Assembly: GCF_019048865.1 (NCBI RefSeq)
Contig: NZ_CP077604.1
Span: forward strand, 2,108,001 to 2,172,000
From: Aquihabitans sp. G128
GTDB taxonomy: Bacteria > Actinomycetota > Acidimicrobiia > Acidimicrobiales > Iamiaceae
Reading direction: 5' to 3'
Length of the DNA: 64,000 bases
Under the pieces are notes generated by a model that ran no database searches, was not told where the DNA came from, and saw nothing but the letters and a program-made list of their open reading frames with translations. Below, piece after piece: positions 1 to 9,287 of this stretch (within the stretch, counting starts at the first letter, position 1; each line of letters starts with the position of its first letter). A program made the position numbers and the translations under genes.

Positions 1-2
1 AG

Positions 3-545
3 AAGTGCCTGGCGTCCGACGGCGGCCTGTGGATCGCGGCGGTCTCCCCCACCGCCGTCGAGCGCATCGAGCGGGTCGCCAGCAGCGGCCGGTGGATCCC
101 GGCGTCGCTCGACCTGAAGATCGCCCTCGACAACTCGCTCAAGGACCAGACCTACAACACCCCGGCGCTGGCCACGATCTTCCTGGCCGTCCACCAGATG
201 GAGTGGATCAACCAGAACGGCGGCCTGGGCTTCTCGTCGGGCCGCAGCGCTCGTTCCGCCGAGATCGTCTACGGCTGGGCCGAGCGGTCCGACTACGCCA
301 CGCCGTACGTGGCCGACCCCGCCCTGCGCTCGAACGTGGTCGCCACCATCGACCTCGACGACGCCATCGACGCCACCACCGTGTCGAAGGTCCTCCGGGC
401 CAACGGCGTGGTCGACACCGAGAGCTACCGCAAGCTGGGCCGCAACCAGCTCCGCGTGGCGCTGTTCCCGGCCATCGACGCCGAGGACGTCGACCAGCTC
501 ACCCGCTGCATCGACCACGTGGTGGCCGAGCTCCGCACCGCCTGA
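3..545 (+). CDS. serC: Phosphoserine aminotransferase, C-terminal part (5' end outside window)
   Basis: This PLP enzyme converts 3-phosphohydroxypyruvate and glutamate to phosphoserine in serine biosynthesis. About 180 residues are visible, open from the window edge. The first residues read KCLASDGGLW, the actinobacterial SerC context in which the lysine carries PLP. DLKIALDNSLKDQTYNTPA and the C-terminal DTESYRKLGRNQLRVALFP are characteristic of the mycobacterial-type enzyme. The frame ends at TGA and faces a Fur-family gene across a strong inverted repeat. The start codon and N-terminal half lie upstream of the window, so the gene is cut by the window and not broken. Confidence 0.95.
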   Translation, partial: KCLASDGGLWIAAVSPTAVERIERVASSGRWIPASLDLKIALDNSLKDQTYNTPALATIFLAVHQMEWINQNGGLGFSSGRSARSAEIVYGWAERSDYATPYVADPALRSNVVATIDLDDAIDATTVSKVLRANGVVDTESYRKLGRNQLRVALFPAIDAEDVDQLTRCIDHVVAELRTA

Positions 546-558
546 CCTCGACCCACAC

Positions 559-620
559 CACGGCGAACCGGGCGGAGAACACGGGGCCCTGGCCCCGGAA
601 ACCCCGCCCGGTTCGCCGTG
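559..620. terminator. Bidirectional terminator between serC and fur
   Basis: Positions 559-574 and 605-620 form a perfect 16-bp inverted repeat (CACGGCGAACCGGGCG and its complement). A second hairpin lies inside the loop at 582-588/591-597. It sits between two convergent stop codons 15 bp and 8 bp away. There is no T-run, as is common in high-GC actinobacteria. Confidence 0.75.
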
Positions 621-627
621 ATCGCGC

Positions 628-1128
628 TCAGTGCGGGTGGTCGTGGTCGGCCGGGGCGGCGCCGGACAGCCCGACGCAGGCGGCGCAGCGACCGGGGAGG
701 GTCACCGCCTCGGCGCGCAGCACGAAGCCGTGCTCGGCGCGCAGGCGGGCGGCGACGGCGGCCAGCAGCTCGGGGTCGGCGCCGATGATGGCGCCGCAGC
801 CCTCGCACACCAGGTGGTGGTGCGCCTGCTCGGGCAGGTGGAACACCGCCGTGCCGCCGGCCACCTCGATGCGGGTGACCACGCCCAGCTCGGCCAGCCG
901 GTCGAGCGTGCGGTAGACGGTGGACTCGTGGAAGTCCGGGTCGACCGCCCGCACCGCCTCCACCACCTCGGGGGCCGTCACGTGGTGGCTGGCGCCACCC
1001 ACCAGGACCTCGACCACCAGCTTGCGGGCGTGGGTGATGCGCCCGCCCCCGTCGCGCAGCCGATCGAGGATCTCGGCGGCACGGGCGTCGGGCACGCCGG
1101 GCACGCTACCGCCGAGCGGGTGCGCCAT
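628..1128 (-). CDS. Fur-family metal-responsive transcriptional regulator
   Basis: A dimeric winged-helix repressor that binds DNA when loaded with metal. The N-terminal half has the winged helix (TAPEVVEAVRAVDPDFHESTVYRTLDRLAELGVV), where STVYRTL is the family recognition-helix signature. The C-terminal half has HHHLVCEGCG and CAAC, two CXXC pairs that form the structural zinc site. The protein ends in the His/Asp-rich DHDHPH. The ATG at 1128 gives 166 residues; an earlier in-frame GTG would add only a Pro/Arg-rich tail. Whether it senses iron, zinc (Zur) or peroxide cannot be told: no target operon is adjacent. Confidence 0.88.
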   Translation of the reverse strand: MAHPLGGSVPGVPDARAAEILDRLRDGGGRITHARKLVVEVLVGGASHHVTAPEVVEAVRAVDPDFHESTVYRTLDRLAELGVVTRIEVAGGTAVFHLPEQAHHHLVCEGCGAIIGADPELLAAVAARLRAEHGFVLRAEAVTLPGRCAACVGLSGAAPADHDHPH

Positions 1129-1181
1129 GATGCGGGCTGGTGCCGGCGACCGTGCCGGCCCGAAGACCACGAGGTGCACCC

Positions 1182-1430
1182 ATGGCCAAGTCGCTCGAAG
1201 ACGCCCGCAAGAAGCTCGACGACGAGTACGGCCAGGTCCGACGCCACTTCGACGACATCCACAAGGCCCTCGACGCCGTCGAGCAGGCGGGGCCCGAGGA
1301 CGAGCTCGAGCGGCTCCTCGGCGAGCTGGAGGACGCGGTGAAGAAGGTCCGCACCGGCGGGCTGGTGGGCCACGGCGCCAACGGCCACACCCGGGCCCGC
1401 AAGGAGTACCTGCAGATCAAGCAGGGCTGA
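1182..1430 (+). CDS. Small charged helical protein of unknown function
   Basis: 82 residues, rich in Lys, Glu, Asp and Arg with heptad-like spacing (LEDARKKLDDEYGQVRRHFDDIHKALDAV), so it is probably a helical hairpin or short coiled coil. No signal peptide or membrane segment is present. GAGGTG at 1171-1176 is a good Shine-Dalgarno for the ATG at 1182. It is transcribed away from the Fur gene and shares a 53-bp intergenic region with it, so Fur could regulate both. I do not recognise the family. Confidence 0.7.
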   Translation: MAKSLEDARKKLDDEYGQVRRHFDDIHKALDAVEQAGPEDELERLLGELEDAVKKVRTGGLVGHGANGHTRARKEYLQIKQG

Positions 1431-1447
1431 GGCCGCACGCGGGAGGG

Positions 1448-1496
1448 CCCGCCGCTGCCGCCACCCGGGGGAGGGGGTGGGTGGCGGGCGACGGGC
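1448..1496. terminator. Bidirectional hairpin between the small protein gene and metY
   Basis: CCGCCACCC (1458-1466) pairs with GGGTGGCGG (1479-1487), and GCCC/GGGC extends the stem outside. It lies between two convergent genes. Confidence 0.6.
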
Positions 1497-1542
1497 CCGA
1501 ACCGACTCGGACCCCACCGGGCCCCGATCGGTTACCTCCGGT

Positions 1543-2856
1543 TCACCTCGCGGCGGCGAAGCCCTTCTCGAGGTCCTCGATGATGTCGTCGATGGTCTCG
1601 AGGCCCACCGAGAGGCGCACCAGGCCCGCCGTCACGCCCGAGGCGGCCTGCTCCACCTCGGTGAGCTGGCTGTGGGTGGTGGACGCCGGGTGGATGGCCA
1701 GGCTGCGCACGTCGCCGATGTTGGCCACGTGGCTGTGCAGGGTGAGGCCCTCGACGAACTTGGCGCCGGCTTCGCGGCCGCCGGCGATGGTGAAGGCCGG
1801 GACCGAGCCGAAGCCGCGGCCGCCGGTCAGGGCCTTGGCCCGCTCGTGCCAGGGCGAGTCGGGCAGTCCGGCGTAGTTGACCGCCTCCACCTGCGGGTGG
1901 GCGGCCAGGTACTCGGCCACCGCCTGGGCGTTCTGGTTGTGGCGCTCCAGCCGCAGGCTCAGGGTCTCGAGGCCCTGCAGCAGCAGGAACGAGTTGAACG
2001 GGCTGATGGCCGCACCGATGTCGCGCAGGAGCTGGACCCGGGCCTTGATTATGTAGGAGCCGGCGCCGAGGGCAGGCCAGTACTGCAGGCCGTGGTAGCT
2101 CGGGTCGGGCTCGGTGAAGCCGGGGAACTTGTCGTTGGCGGAGAAGTCGAACGAGCCGCCGTCGACGATCACGCCGCCGATGGACGTGCCGTGGCCGCCG
2201 ATGAACTTGGTCGCCGAGTGCACCACGATGTCGGCGCCGTGCTCGAAGGGCCGGATGAGCCACGGGCTGGCGACGGTGTTGTCGATGATCAGCGGGACGC
2301 CCACCTCGAGCGCCACCGCCGAGATGCCGGCGATGTCGAGGAAGTCGTTCTTCGGGTTGCCGATGCTCTCGCCGTAGAAGGCCTTGGTGTTGGGCCTCAC
2401 CGCGGCGCGCCAGGCGTCGAGGTCGTCGGGGTCCTCCACGAAGGAGACCTCGATCCCGATCTTCGGGAACGTGTAGTGGAAGAGGTTGTAGGTGCCGCCG
2501 TAGAGCGACGCCGAGGCCACGATGTGGCTGCCGGCCTCGGCCAGGTTGAGGATGGCCAGGGTCTCGGCCGCCTGGCCCGAGGCCACCGCCAGGGCGCCGG
2601 GCAGGCCCACGGCGGTGGCGGTCGCCCCTTCGAGCGCCGCCACCCGGGCCTCCACCACGCCCTGCGTGGGGTTCATGATCCGCGTGTAGATGTTGCCGAT
2701 CTCGCCCAGCGCGAACAGGTTGGCGGCGTGCTCGGAGCTCTTGAACTGGTACGAGGTCGTTTGGTAGATCGGCACCGCCCGCGCCCCGGTGGCGGGGTCG
2801 GGCTCCTGGCCGGCGTGGATCTGGCGGGTGTCGAAACCCCAGGCGTCGTTGCTCAT
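1543..2856 (-). CDS. metY: O-acetylhomoserine sulfhydrylase (Cys/Met metabolism PLP enzyme)
   Basis: 437 residues, normal length for the family. It makes homocysteine directly from O-acetylhomoserine and sulfide in methionine biosynthesis. Evidence: N-terminal [50 protein letters not shown] and the PLP-lysine motif [16 protein letters not shown]. The late [10 protein letters not shown] is typical of MetY. No Shine-Dalgarno precedes the ATG; a TATATC box about 11 nt upstream may serve as a -10 element. It lies downstream of ilvC but a 13-bp hairpin separates the two, so it is probably its own unit. Confidence 0.93.
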   Translation of the reverse strand: MSNDAWGFDTRQIHAGQEPDPATGARAVPIYQTTSYQFKSSEHAANLFALGEIGNIYTRIMNPTQGVVEARVAALEGATATAVGLPGALAVASGQAAETLAILNLAEAGSHIVASASLYGGTYNLFHYTFPKIGIEVSFVEDPDDLDAWRAAVRPNTKAFYGESIGNPKNDFLDIAGISAVALEVGVPLIIDNTVASPWLIRPFEHGADIVVHSATKFIGGHGTSIGGVIVDGGSFDFSANDKFPGFTEPDPSYHGLQYWPALGAGSYIIKARVQLLRDIGAAISPFNSFLLLQGLETLSLRLERHNQNAQAVAEYLAAHPQVEAVNYAGLPDSPWHERAKALTGGRGFGSVPAFTIAGGREAGAKFVEGLTLHSHVANIGDVRSLAIHPASTTHSQLTEVEQAASGVTAGLVRLSVGLETIDDIIEDLEKGFAAAR

Positions 2857-2931
2857 GGTCGCCGAGGATATACCCAATACCCGACCGATCAAGTCAGCTT
2901 TTACCCCACCGGGCCCAGAACCCGAGGAGTC

Positions 2932-2968
2932 GTCGCACTTCTGCCCGCCATCGGTGCAGAAGTGCGAC
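2932..2968 (-). terminator. Terminator downstream of ilvC
   Basis: A perfect 13-bp inverted repeat (GTCGCACTTCTGC at 2932-2944, complement at 2956-2968) with an 11-nt loop, 70 bp past the ilvC stop and before metY. No T-run follows. Confidence 0.65.
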
Positions 2969-3038
2969 AACTTCGTCGGTGTCGGTGTCGGTGTCGCTGG
3001 TGGTGGCGGGCGGTGGGGCCGGCGCCGGGGGTGGTGGG

Positions 3039-4067
3039 TCAGTCGCCGCCGGAGATCTCGGTGACGGACTTCTTGCCGGCGGAGATCCACGGCATCATGC
3101 CGCGGAGCTCCTTGCCGACGGTCTCGATCTGGTGCTCGGCACCGGCCTTGCGGAGGGCGTCGAAGTTGGCGCCGCCGGACTTGACCTCGTTGACGAACTG
3201 CTCGGCGAACTTGCCCGAGGTGATGTCGTCGAGGACGTTCTTCATCTCGGCCTTGACCGCCGGGGTGATGAGGCGGGGCCCGCTCACCAGGTCGCCGTAC
3301 TCGGCGGTGGTGGAGATCGAGTACCGCATGCCGGCGATGCCCTCTTCGTACATGAGGTCGACGATGAGCTTGAGCTCGTGGAGGCACTCGAAGTAGGCCA
3401 TCTCGGGCTGGTAGCCGGCCTCGGTCAGCGTCTCGAAGCCGGCCTGGACCAGGGCGGTGAGGCCGCCGCAGAGCACGGCCTGCTCGCCGAACAGGTCGGT
3501 CTCGGTCTCCTCGGTGAAGGTGGTCTCGATGACGCCGGCGCGGGTGCCGCCGATGGCGTCGGCATAGGCCAGGGCGAGGTCGCGGGCCTTGCCGGTGGCG
3601 TCCTGCTCGACGGCGATGAGGCACGGCACGCCGCCGCCCTCGGTGTAGGTGCGGCGCACGAGGTGGCCGGGGCCCTTCGGGGCGGCGAGGGCGACGTCGA
3701 TGCCCTCGGGGGCCTGCACGTAGCCGAAGCGCACGTTGAAGCCGTGGGCGAAGAACAGGGCGTCGCCCGGGTTCAGGTTCGGGGCGACGTCGGCCTCGTA
3801 CACCGCGGCGATCTCGGTGTCGGGCAGCAGCATCATGATCACGTCGGCGACCTTGGCGGCCTCGGCGTTGGTGAGCACGGTCAGCCCGGCCTCCTCGGCC
3901 TTGGCCTTCGACGACGAGCCCTCGCGCAGGCCCACCACCACGTCGATGCCCGACTCCTTGAGGTTCAGGGCGTGGGCGTGGCCCTGCGAGCCGTAGCCCA
4001 GCACCGCGACCTTGCGGTCCGCGATGTTGGCGCGGTCGGCGTCCTTCTCGTAATAGACGGTGGCCAT
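3039..4067 (-). CDS. ilvC: Ketol-acid reductoisomerase (class I)
   Basis: Converts 2-acetolactate or 2-aceto-2-hydroxybutyrate to the dihydroxy acid with NADPH and Mg2+, the second common step to valine, leucine and isoleucine. At 342 residues it is a short class I enzyme. The N-terminal Rossmann motif is [21 protein letters not shown]. Metal ligands lie in the [18 protein letters not shown] segment, and the C-terminal knot region includes [11 protein letters not shown]. It follows ilvN after 111 bp and closes the ilvBNC operon. GAGAGAAG upstream may act as a weak ribosome site. The 111-bp gap holds a duplicated GCCGGTCGGCG. Confidence 0.97.
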   Translation of the reverse strand: MATVYYEKDADRANIADRKVAVLGYGSQGHAHALNLKESGIDVVVGLREGSSSKAKAEEAGLTVLTNAEAAKVADVIMMLLPDTEIAAVYEADVAPNLNPGDALFFAHGFNVRFGYVQAPEGIDVALAAPKGPGHLVRRTYTEGGGVPCLIAVEQDATGKARDLALAYADAIGGTRAGVIETTFTEETETDLFGEQAVLCGGLTALVQAGFETLTEAGYQPEMAYFECLHELKLIVDLMYEEGIAGMRYSISTTAEYGDLVSGPRLITPAVKAEMKNVLDDITSGKFAEQFVNEVKSGGANFDALRKAGAEHQIETVGKELRGMMPWISAGKKSVTEISGGD

Positions 4068-4178
4068 CGTTCTTCTCTCGTGCTCGGTGCCGGTCGGCGC
4101 TCTGCCGGTCGGCGATCTCGGGTTGGTTTCTAGGTGGTGGCGGTCCGGCGGGGCCAGACCGGCGGCGTCAGCCGCAGG

Positions 4179-4733
4179 TCAGGAGACCTTGCCGCGGACG
4201 CTGGTGACGGCGTGGAGCCGGGTGGACTCCCGCTCGAGCTGGTTGAGGGCGACGCGGCCGGTGCGCTGCAGCTCGGCGATGCCGTAGGGGCGCAGCAGCT
4301 CCTCGAAGTCGTCGATCTTGGCCGGGTGGCCCTCGAGCGAGACGGTGAGGGCGTCGTTGCTGACCGCCAGGATGCGGCCCTCGAAGATGCGGGTGAGCTC
4401 GGCCACCTGGTGGCGGTCGGCGACCGCGACCTTCACGGTGGCGATCAGCAGCTCGCGCTCGATCGAGTGGCGGGGGTCGTGCTCGACGATCTTCACCACG
4501 TTGATGAGCTTGTGGAGCTGCTTGACGATCTGCTCCAACGGGGCCGACTCGACGTCGACCACGACGGTGAGCCGGCTGAAGCGCTCGTCGTCGGTGGGCG
4601 CCACGGCCAGGGAGTAGATGTTGTAGGCCCGACGGGAGAACAGGTTGACCACCCGGGCCAGCACGCCGGCCTTGTTCTCCACCAGGACCGACAGCGTGTG
4701 GTGCTTGGGGTCGGTGCTCAGCGGCGGGGTCAC
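4179..4733 (-). CDS. ilvN: Acetolactate synthase small (regulatory) subunit
   Basis: 184 residues. It activates IlvB and confers valine feedback inhibition. An N-terminal ACT domain is evident ([28 protein letters not shown]) followed by the small-subunit C-terminal domain ([26 protein letters not shown]). The GTG start at 4733 overlaps the ilvB TGA by 4 bp (GTGA), which fixes the start and indicates translational coupling. Confidence 0.96.
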   Translation of the reverse strand: MTPPLSTDPKHHTLSVLVENKAGVLARVVNLFSRRAYNIYSLAVAPTDDERFSRLTVVVDVESAPLEQIVKQLHKLINVVKIVEHDPRHSIERELLIATVKVAVADRHQVAELTRIFEGRILAVSNDALTVSLEGHPAKIDDFEELLRPYGIAELQRTGRVALNQLERESTRLHAVTSVRGKVS

Positions 4734-6508
4734 TGCGGCGTCTCCTTCTGGGCGGCCTGGGCCGGGGTGCGCTGGAAGTCCGGGACCTGGACGTTCGAGT
4801 TCGACTGGCCGGCGGCGACCATCGGGAAGACCTTCTCCGACGCGTCGGTGCGGAACTCGATGACCACGGGGCGGTCGTCGATGGCGTTGGCCTTGTCGAT
4901 GGTGGGCTGGATGTCGTCGGGGTGCTCGACGCGGAACGCCACGCAGCCCATGGCCTCGGCCCACTTCACGTAGTCCGGCAGGTCCGGCGAGAGGTACACC
5001 TCGGAGTAGCGCTCCTCGTAGAACATCTCCTGCCACTGGCGGACCATGCCGAGGTAGGCGTTGTTGAGGATGGCGATCTTCACCGGGATGCGCTCGGCCG
5101 CCGCGGTGACCAGCTCCTGGGCGGTCATCTGGAAGCAGCCGTCGCCGTCGATGGCCCAGACCATGCGGTCCGGGCGGCCGACCTTGGCGCCGATGGCGGC
5201 CGGGACCGAGAAGCCCATGGTGCCGAGCCCGCCGGAGTTCACCCACGTGTAGGGGTGGCGGAAGGTCCAGTACTGGCTGGTCCACATCTGGTGCTGGCCG
5301 ACGCCGCTGGCCACGATGCAGTCCTCCGGGGCGGAGTCCCGCAGCGCCTCGAGCACCATCTGCGGCTTGAGCAGGTCGCCCTCGGCGGGCTGCTCGTAGG
5401 CCAGCGGGAACTTCTCCTGCCAGCCCGACAGGGTGGAGCGCCACGGCTGCAGGTCGGGCTGCTCGTCGCCCTTGGCCTTGAGCGCCTTGATGGTCTTCAC
5501 CAGCTCCTGGATGACCAGGTTGGCGTCGCCCACGATCGGCACGTCGGGCCGGCGGACCTTGCCCAGCTCGGCGGGGTCGATGTCGACGTGGATGATCTTG
5601 GCCAGCGGCGCGAAGTCGGGGACCTTGCCGGTGACGCGGTCGTCGAAGCGCGAGCCCAGGGCGATCAGCAGGTCCGACTCCTGCATGGACATGATGGCGG
5701 TGTAGTTGCCGTGCATGCCCGGCATGCCGAGGCACAGCGGGTGGTCGTCGGGGAAGGCGCCCCGGGCCATGAGGGTGGTGACCACGGGGATCTCCACCAG
5801 CTCGGCGAGCTCGCGCAGCGCCTCGGCCGCACGGGCCTTCAGGATGCCGCCGCCGGCGTAGATGACCGGCCGCTCGGCGGCCAGGATCAGCTCGGCCGCC
5901 TCCTTGATCTTGCGGGGGTGGCCGGTGGTGTTGGGCCGGTAGCCCGGGAGCCCGGCGGTGACCTCGGCGTCGGTGGGCCAGTACCACTCCATGGCCGACC
6001 GGGGGTTGGTGGGGCCGACGATGTCCTTGGGGATGTCGACCAGCACCGGGCCGGGGCGACCGGTGGTGGCGATGTGGAACGCCTCGCGGATGACGCGGGG
6101 GATGTCGGCCGCCTCGGTCACCAGGAAGTTGTGCTTGGTGACCGACTGCGTGATGCCGGTGATGTCGGCTTCCTGGAAGGCGTCGGTGCCGATGCTCGAG
6201 GTGGCCACCTGGCCGGTGATGCAGATCATGGGCACGGAGTCCATGTACGCGTCGGCGAGGGGCGTGACGATGTTGGTGGCGCCGGGCCCGCTGGTCACCA
6301 TGGCCACGCCGGGCTTGCCGGTGGCGTGGGCGTAGCCCTCGGCCATGTGGCCGGCGCCCTGCTCGTGGCGCACGAGGATGTGGCGGATGGGCGAGTCGAT
6401 GATCGGGTCGTAGACCGGCAGGATCGCCCCGCCGGGCAGGCCGAAGATGACCTCGACGCCCTCCATCTCGAGGGCCTTGATGAGGGCCTGTCCTCCGTTG
6501 AGCTGCAT
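4730..6508 (-). CDS. ilvB: Acetolactate synthase large (catalytic) subunit
   Basis: A ThDP enzyme condensing two pyruvates, or pyruvate with 2-ketobutyrate. 592 residues. The catalytic glutamate lies in [14 protein letters not shown]. The ThDP-binding GDG-to-NN motif is [20 protein letters not shown] then ILNNAYLG, and the central FAD-binding domain is present. The ATG at 6508 is preceded by GGGGAAC. First gene of ilvBNC, with a 380-bp upstream region (6509-6888) that holds a leader peptide and attenuator hairpins. Confidence 0.97.
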   Translation of the reverse strand: MQLNGGQALIKALEMEGVEVIFGLPGGAILPVYDPIIDSPIRHILVRHEQGAGHMAEGYAHATGKPGVAMVTSGPGATNIVTPLADAYMDSVPMICITGQVATSSIGTDAFQEADITGITQSVTKHNFLVTEAADIPRVIREAFHIATTGRPGPVLVDIPKDIVGPTNPRSAMEWYWPTDAEVTAGLPGYRPNTTGHPRKIKEAAELILAAERPVIYAGGGILKARAAEALRELAELVEIPVVTTLMARGAFPDDHPLCLGMPGMHGNYTAIMSMQESDLLIALGSRFDDRVTGKVPDFAPLAKIIHVDIDPAELGKVRRPDVPIVGDANLVIQELVKTIKALKAKGDEQPDLQPWRSTLSGWQEKFPLAYEQPAEGDLLKPQMVLEALRDSAPEDCIVASGVGQHQMWTSQYWTFRHPYTWVNSGGLGTMGFSVPAAIGAKVGRPDRMVWAIDGDGCFQMTAQELVTAAAERIPVKIAILNNAYLGMVRQWQEMFYEERYSEVYLSPDLPDYVKWAEAMGCVAFRVEHPDDIQPTIDKANAIDDRPVVIEFRTDASEKVFPMVAAGQSNSNVQVPDFQRTPAQAAQKETPQ

Positions 6509-6641
6509 GGTGTTCCCCAGGGGATCGGTACTGCGGTTTGCGGGTGGCGGGTGGTGCGGTCCGCGGCGCCCGGAGCAGTCTGGCCGGTCCCGACGTCTCG
6601 CCAGGCTTCCGGGCCGGAGTCGGGCACGCGACGCGGGCCCG

Positions 6642-6673
6642 AAAACTGCGACGACCTCCCAGCTGGGAGGTCG
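6642..6673 (-). terminator. Transcription attenuator terminator upstream of ilvB
   Basis: A 22-nt perfect palindrome at 6652-6673 (arms CGACCTCCC/GGGAGGTCG, AGCT turn). On the minus strand it is followed after a few bases by TTTT (6645-6642). It lies between the leader peptide and ilvB and is the expected intrinsic terminator of a ribosome-controlled attenuator. I could not identify the antiterminator pairing by eye. Confidence 0.72.
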
Positions 6674-6678
6674 AGGGG

Positions 6679-6706
6679 GCGCACGCGAGGTGAAGAGGGC
6701 GTGCGC
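6679..6706 (-). promoter_or_regulatory. Leader hairpin 1 of the ilvB attenuator
   Basis: GCGCACGC and GCGTGCGC form an 8-bp stem starting at the last base of the leader-peptide stop codon and ending 5 nt before the terminator hairpin. A ribosome paused on the leader codons just upstream would sit next to this stem. Confidence 0.6.
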
Positions 6707-6741
6707 TACGTGAGTACTACGAGGCGGGTCGGCGTCTTCAT
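6706..6741 (-). CDS. ilvBNC leader peptide ([11 protein letters not shown])
   Basis: An 11-residue ORF whose end RLVVLT is rich in branched-chain residues, encoded CTC-GTA-GTA-CTC. GTA is an unusual valine codon in this GC-rich DNA, as expected for a charge-sensing peptide. It resembles the Corynebacterium glutamicum ilvB leader peptide, which also contains RLVV. Two hairpins, the second with a T-run, follow before ilvB. Low aminoacylation of Leu or Val tRNA should stall the ribosome and permit readthrough. No clear ribosome site is visible. Confidence 0.78.
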   Translation of the reverse strand: MKTPTRLVVLT

Positions 6742-6888
6742 CGCCGAGCAGCTTGCCAGAGCGAAGGCGACGGTGGCAACCCCGTTGCCAGGGGGGTTGG
6801 CGCGCCCGGGGGGGCGTCGGCGCGGCAAGCTCTGGGGCGAACCGGCCCGGACGTACCGGGCCGCCCACCCCCCCCGGAGGACACCGCC

Positions 6889-7266
6889 ATGGCCCTGCGC
6901 GACAAGCTCGCCGAACGAGCCCAGCCCTACCTCGAGCCCGGAGAGCAGGTGCGCCACGTGTTCATGGGCCAGACCGGCCCGAGCCCGTGGTTCGCCGCCC
7001 TGAGCAGCCTCATCGTGCTCATCGCCGGCAAGTACTTCATCTTCGTGGTGACCGACCGGGCGATCCTGGTGCTCAACGCCGGGAAGCTCGTGCCCACCAA
7101 GCCCAAGGGCATCGAGGCCCGCCTCCCCCGCGCCACCCAGCTCGGCCCGGTGAAGGGCATCTGGGGCGAGACCCACGCCCTGGGCCAGCGGGTGTGGGTG
7201 AACAAGCGCTTCCACAAGGACCTGCAGGCCGCCGACGCCGAGCTCGGCTACGCCTCCCCGGCCTGA
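6889..7266 (+). CDS. Small PH-like domain protein of unknown function
   Basis: 125 residues. One hydrophobic stretch ([29 protein letters not shown]) looks like a mix of membrane segment and beta strand. The pattern resembles bacterial PH-like (YokE-type) proteins, with an N-terminal [16 protein letters not shown] and strand-rich ending. GGAGG at 6876-6880 is a strong ribosome site for the ATG at 6889. It is divergent from ilvB and ends at a 14-bp hairpin, so it is monocistronic. Function unknown. Confidence 0.75.
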   Translation: MALRDKLAERAQPYLEPGEQVRHVFMGQTGPSPWFAALSSLIVLIAGKYFIFVVTDRAILVLNAGKLVPTKPKGIEARLPRATQLGPVKGIWGETHALGQRVWVNKRFHKDLQAADAELGYASPA

Positions 7267-7282
7267 GGGCCCCGTCGGCTCA

Positions 7283-7316
7283 TCCCTCCGGCCGAGCGCG
7301 ATCTCGGCCGGAGGGA
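7283..7316 (+). terminator. Terminator after the PH-like gene
   Basis: A perfect 14-bp stem (TCCCTCCGGCCGAG, 7283-7296, with its complement 7303-7316) and a 6-nt loop, 16 bp after the stop codon. Confidence 0.75.
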
Positions 7317-7341
7317 CGACGACGGCGCCGCCCCCTGCTCC

Positions 7342-7347
7342 TACGCT
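7342..7347 (+). promoter_or_regulatory. -10 box of the ABC exporter operon (leaderless)
   Basis: TACGCT ends 6 nt before the ATG at 7354 and no Shine-Dalgarno is present, so the mRNA probably starts at or next to the start codon. Confidence 0.5.
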
Positions 7348-7353
7348 GCCGAC

Positions 7354-8400
7354 ATGGCCGAACCGGGGACCGCTCACGCCGCCCCGGTGATCCAGGTGCG
7401 AGACGTCGTCAAGCGGTGGGGCCCGACCCTGGCCCTCGACGGCGCCACCTGCACCATCGGGGCCGGGGTGACCGGCCTGCTGGGCGCCAACGGCGCCGGC
7501 AAGACCACGCTGCTGGGGATGGTCCTCGGGCTGCAGGCCCCCGACGAGGGCCGCATCGAGGTCTTCGGCCTCGACCCGCGCACCGCCGGCCCGGACGTGC
7601 GGGCCCGGGTGGGCTACTCCCCCGAGCACCACCTCCTGCCGCCGGACGTGAAGGCGGTCGACTTCGTCCGCCACGTGGCCGAGGTGCACGGCCTTCCCCG
7701 CCGCGAGGCCACCAACCGGGCCAGCGACGCGCTCTGGCAGGTGGGCCTCGGCGAGGAGCGGGGCCGACCGATGGGGACCATGTCCACCGGCCAGCGCCAG
7801 CGGGTGAAGCTGGCCCAGGCCCTGGCCCACGATCCCGCGCTGGTGCTGCTCGACGAGCCCACCGACGGCCTCGACCCCATGCAGCGCGACGCCATGCTCG
7901 AGCTGATCCACCGGATCGGCCACGAGTTCGGCATCAGCGTGCTGCTCTCGTCGCACCTGCTCGAGGAGGTCGAGCGCATCTGCGACGCGGCGGTGATCCT
8001 CAGCGCCGGTGCGGTCGCCGCCAGCGGCTCGCTGGACGTGCTCCGCGGCACCGGCGAGGGCCTGGCCGTCGAGCTCGACGGCACCCAGGACGTGATCGAC
8101 GCCGCCCTCGGGATCGTGCACGCCACCGGCGCCGAGATCCGCATCGAGGGTCGGGGCTACGTCATCACCGGCGACGACGCGCTGTTCGACACCGTGCGCG
8201 ACGCCGTCACCCGCAGCGGCGCCGGCATCCGCCGGCTGGGACGGCGCACCGTCTCGCTCGAGGAGGTCTTCCTCGGCCTCGGTGCCGGCGACGACCCCAC
8301 GGCCGACCCCCGCCGCGCCGGTTCGCTGCCCCCGCCGCCCCCGCCCCTCGTCCCGGCTCCACCGCTGGGCGCCGACCACGACGCCGGAGCGCCGCGGTGA
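7354..8400 (+). CDS. ABC transporter ATP-binding protein 1
   Basis: 348 residues. Walker A GANGAGKTT at about residues 44-52, signature STGQRQ, Walker B LVLLDEPTDGLDP and the switch histidine in LSSHLLEE are all present. A C-terminal domain follows the NBD and ends in a Pro-rich tail, as in ABC-2 type exporters. It is the first of four co-transcribed genes, each overlapping the next by 4 bp. The substrate cannot be deduced. Confidence 0.92.
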   Translation: MAEPGTAHAAPVIQVRDVVKRWGPTLALDGATCTIGAGVTGLLGANGAGKTTLLGMVLGLQAPDEGRIEVFGLDPRTAGPDVRARVGYSPEHHLLPPDVKAVDFVRHVAEVHGLPRREATNRASDALWQVGLGEERGRPMGTMSTGQRQRVKLAQALAHDPALVLLDEPTDGLDPMQRDAMLELIHRIGHEFGISVLLSSHLLEEVERICDAAVILSAGAVAASGSLDVLRGTGEGLAVELDGTQDVIDAALGIVHATGAEIRIEGRGYVITGDDALFDTVRDAVTRSGAGIRRLGRRTVSLEEVFLGLGAGDDPTADPRRAGSLPPPPPPLVPAPPLGADHDAGAPR

Positions 8401-9287
8401 GCGGGCCGGACACCTTCGGGTCGGGCGACGCCCAGATCCTCGACCGGGGCTACCGCCGCTACGACGGCGTCCGCACCGGCCAGCGCGGGGCGATCCGCTC
8501 GGTGGTGGTGCACAGCGTGCAGCGCGCCCTCGGCGCCCGCCGCACCATCTGGGCCAAGGTCCTGCCGGCGGCCACCATCCTCATCGCCTACGTGCCGGCC
8601 ATCGTGTTCGTGGGCATCGTGGCCCTCATCCCGGCCGACCAGATCCGCGACGTCGTGCTGCCGACCTACGCCGACTACTACACGTTCATCATCGCCGCCA
8701 TCATGGTCTTCGTGGCCCTGGTGGCCCCCGAGATCCTCTGCACCGACCGGCGCAGCGGCATGCTGGGCGTGTACCTCGCCTCGCCGCTCGATCGGAAGAC
8801 GTACCTGCTGGCGAAGGGCATCGCCGTGGCGTTCGTGGTGTCGCTCGTCTGCCTCGGCCCCCCGCTGCTGATGCTGATCGCCAACATCCTGCAGAGCCAG
8901 GGGCCCGACGGCGCCGACGACATCGCGCTCACCGCCGCCCGCGTGGTCGGCACCGGCCTGGTGGTCACCGCGCTCTACACCGGCGTGACCATGGGCATCG
9001 CCAGCCTCACCGACCGCAAGGCGGTGGCCACCGCCGCCACCATCCTCCTCTTCCTGGTGGCCCTCGCCATCACCGGCTCGATCACCTCCACCGGCGGTTC
9101 GCTCGGCGTGCGCACGTGGTCGGTCACCCTGCTCACCGTCGAGCTGGCCACCCGCATCCACGGCGAGGGCGGCGGCACCATGCCGTCGGTCCCCTCCGCC
9201 ACCATCTGGCTGGCGTGGGCCGCCTGGACCTTCGGCGGATTCGGGCTGGCGTGGTACCAGCTCCGCCGCCTGCCGGTGACGCGGTGA
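8397..9287 (+). CDS. ABC transporter permease 1
   Basis: 296 residues with about six hydrophobic segments, including VLPAATILIAYVPAIVFVGIV, FIIAAIMVFVALVAPEI and VSLVCLGPPLLMLIANIL. The N-terminal cytoplasmic part (RGYRRYDGVRTGQRGAIRS) and RRSGMLGVYLASPLDRKTYLLAKG are typical of ABC-2 permeases. The GTG start at 8397 overlaps the preceding TGA. It partners one or both ATPases of the operon. Confidence 0.88.
   Translation: MSGPDTFGSGDAQILDRGYRRYDGVRTGQRGAIRSVVVHSVQRALGARRTIWAKVLPAATILIAYVPAIVFVGIVALIPADQIRDVVLPTYADYYTFIIAAIMVFVALVAPEILCTDRRSGMLGVYLASPLDRKTYLLAKGIAVAFVVSLVCLGPPLLMLIANILQSQGPDGADDIALTAARVVGTGLVVTALYTGVTMGIASLTDRKAVATAATILLFLVALAITGSITSTGGSLGVRTWSVTLLTVELATRIHGEGGGTMPSVPSATIWLAWAAWTFGGFGLAWYQLRRLPVTR

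Noticed and set aside
2857..2931. SAM or cobalamin riboswitch upstream of metY
   Set aside because: The 75 bp upstream of metY hold only a possible promoter; no conserved riboswitch core was seen.
4068..4178. Separate small gene between ilvC and ilvN
   Set aside because: No start with ribosome site and no conserved reading frame; only an 11-bp direct repeat is present.
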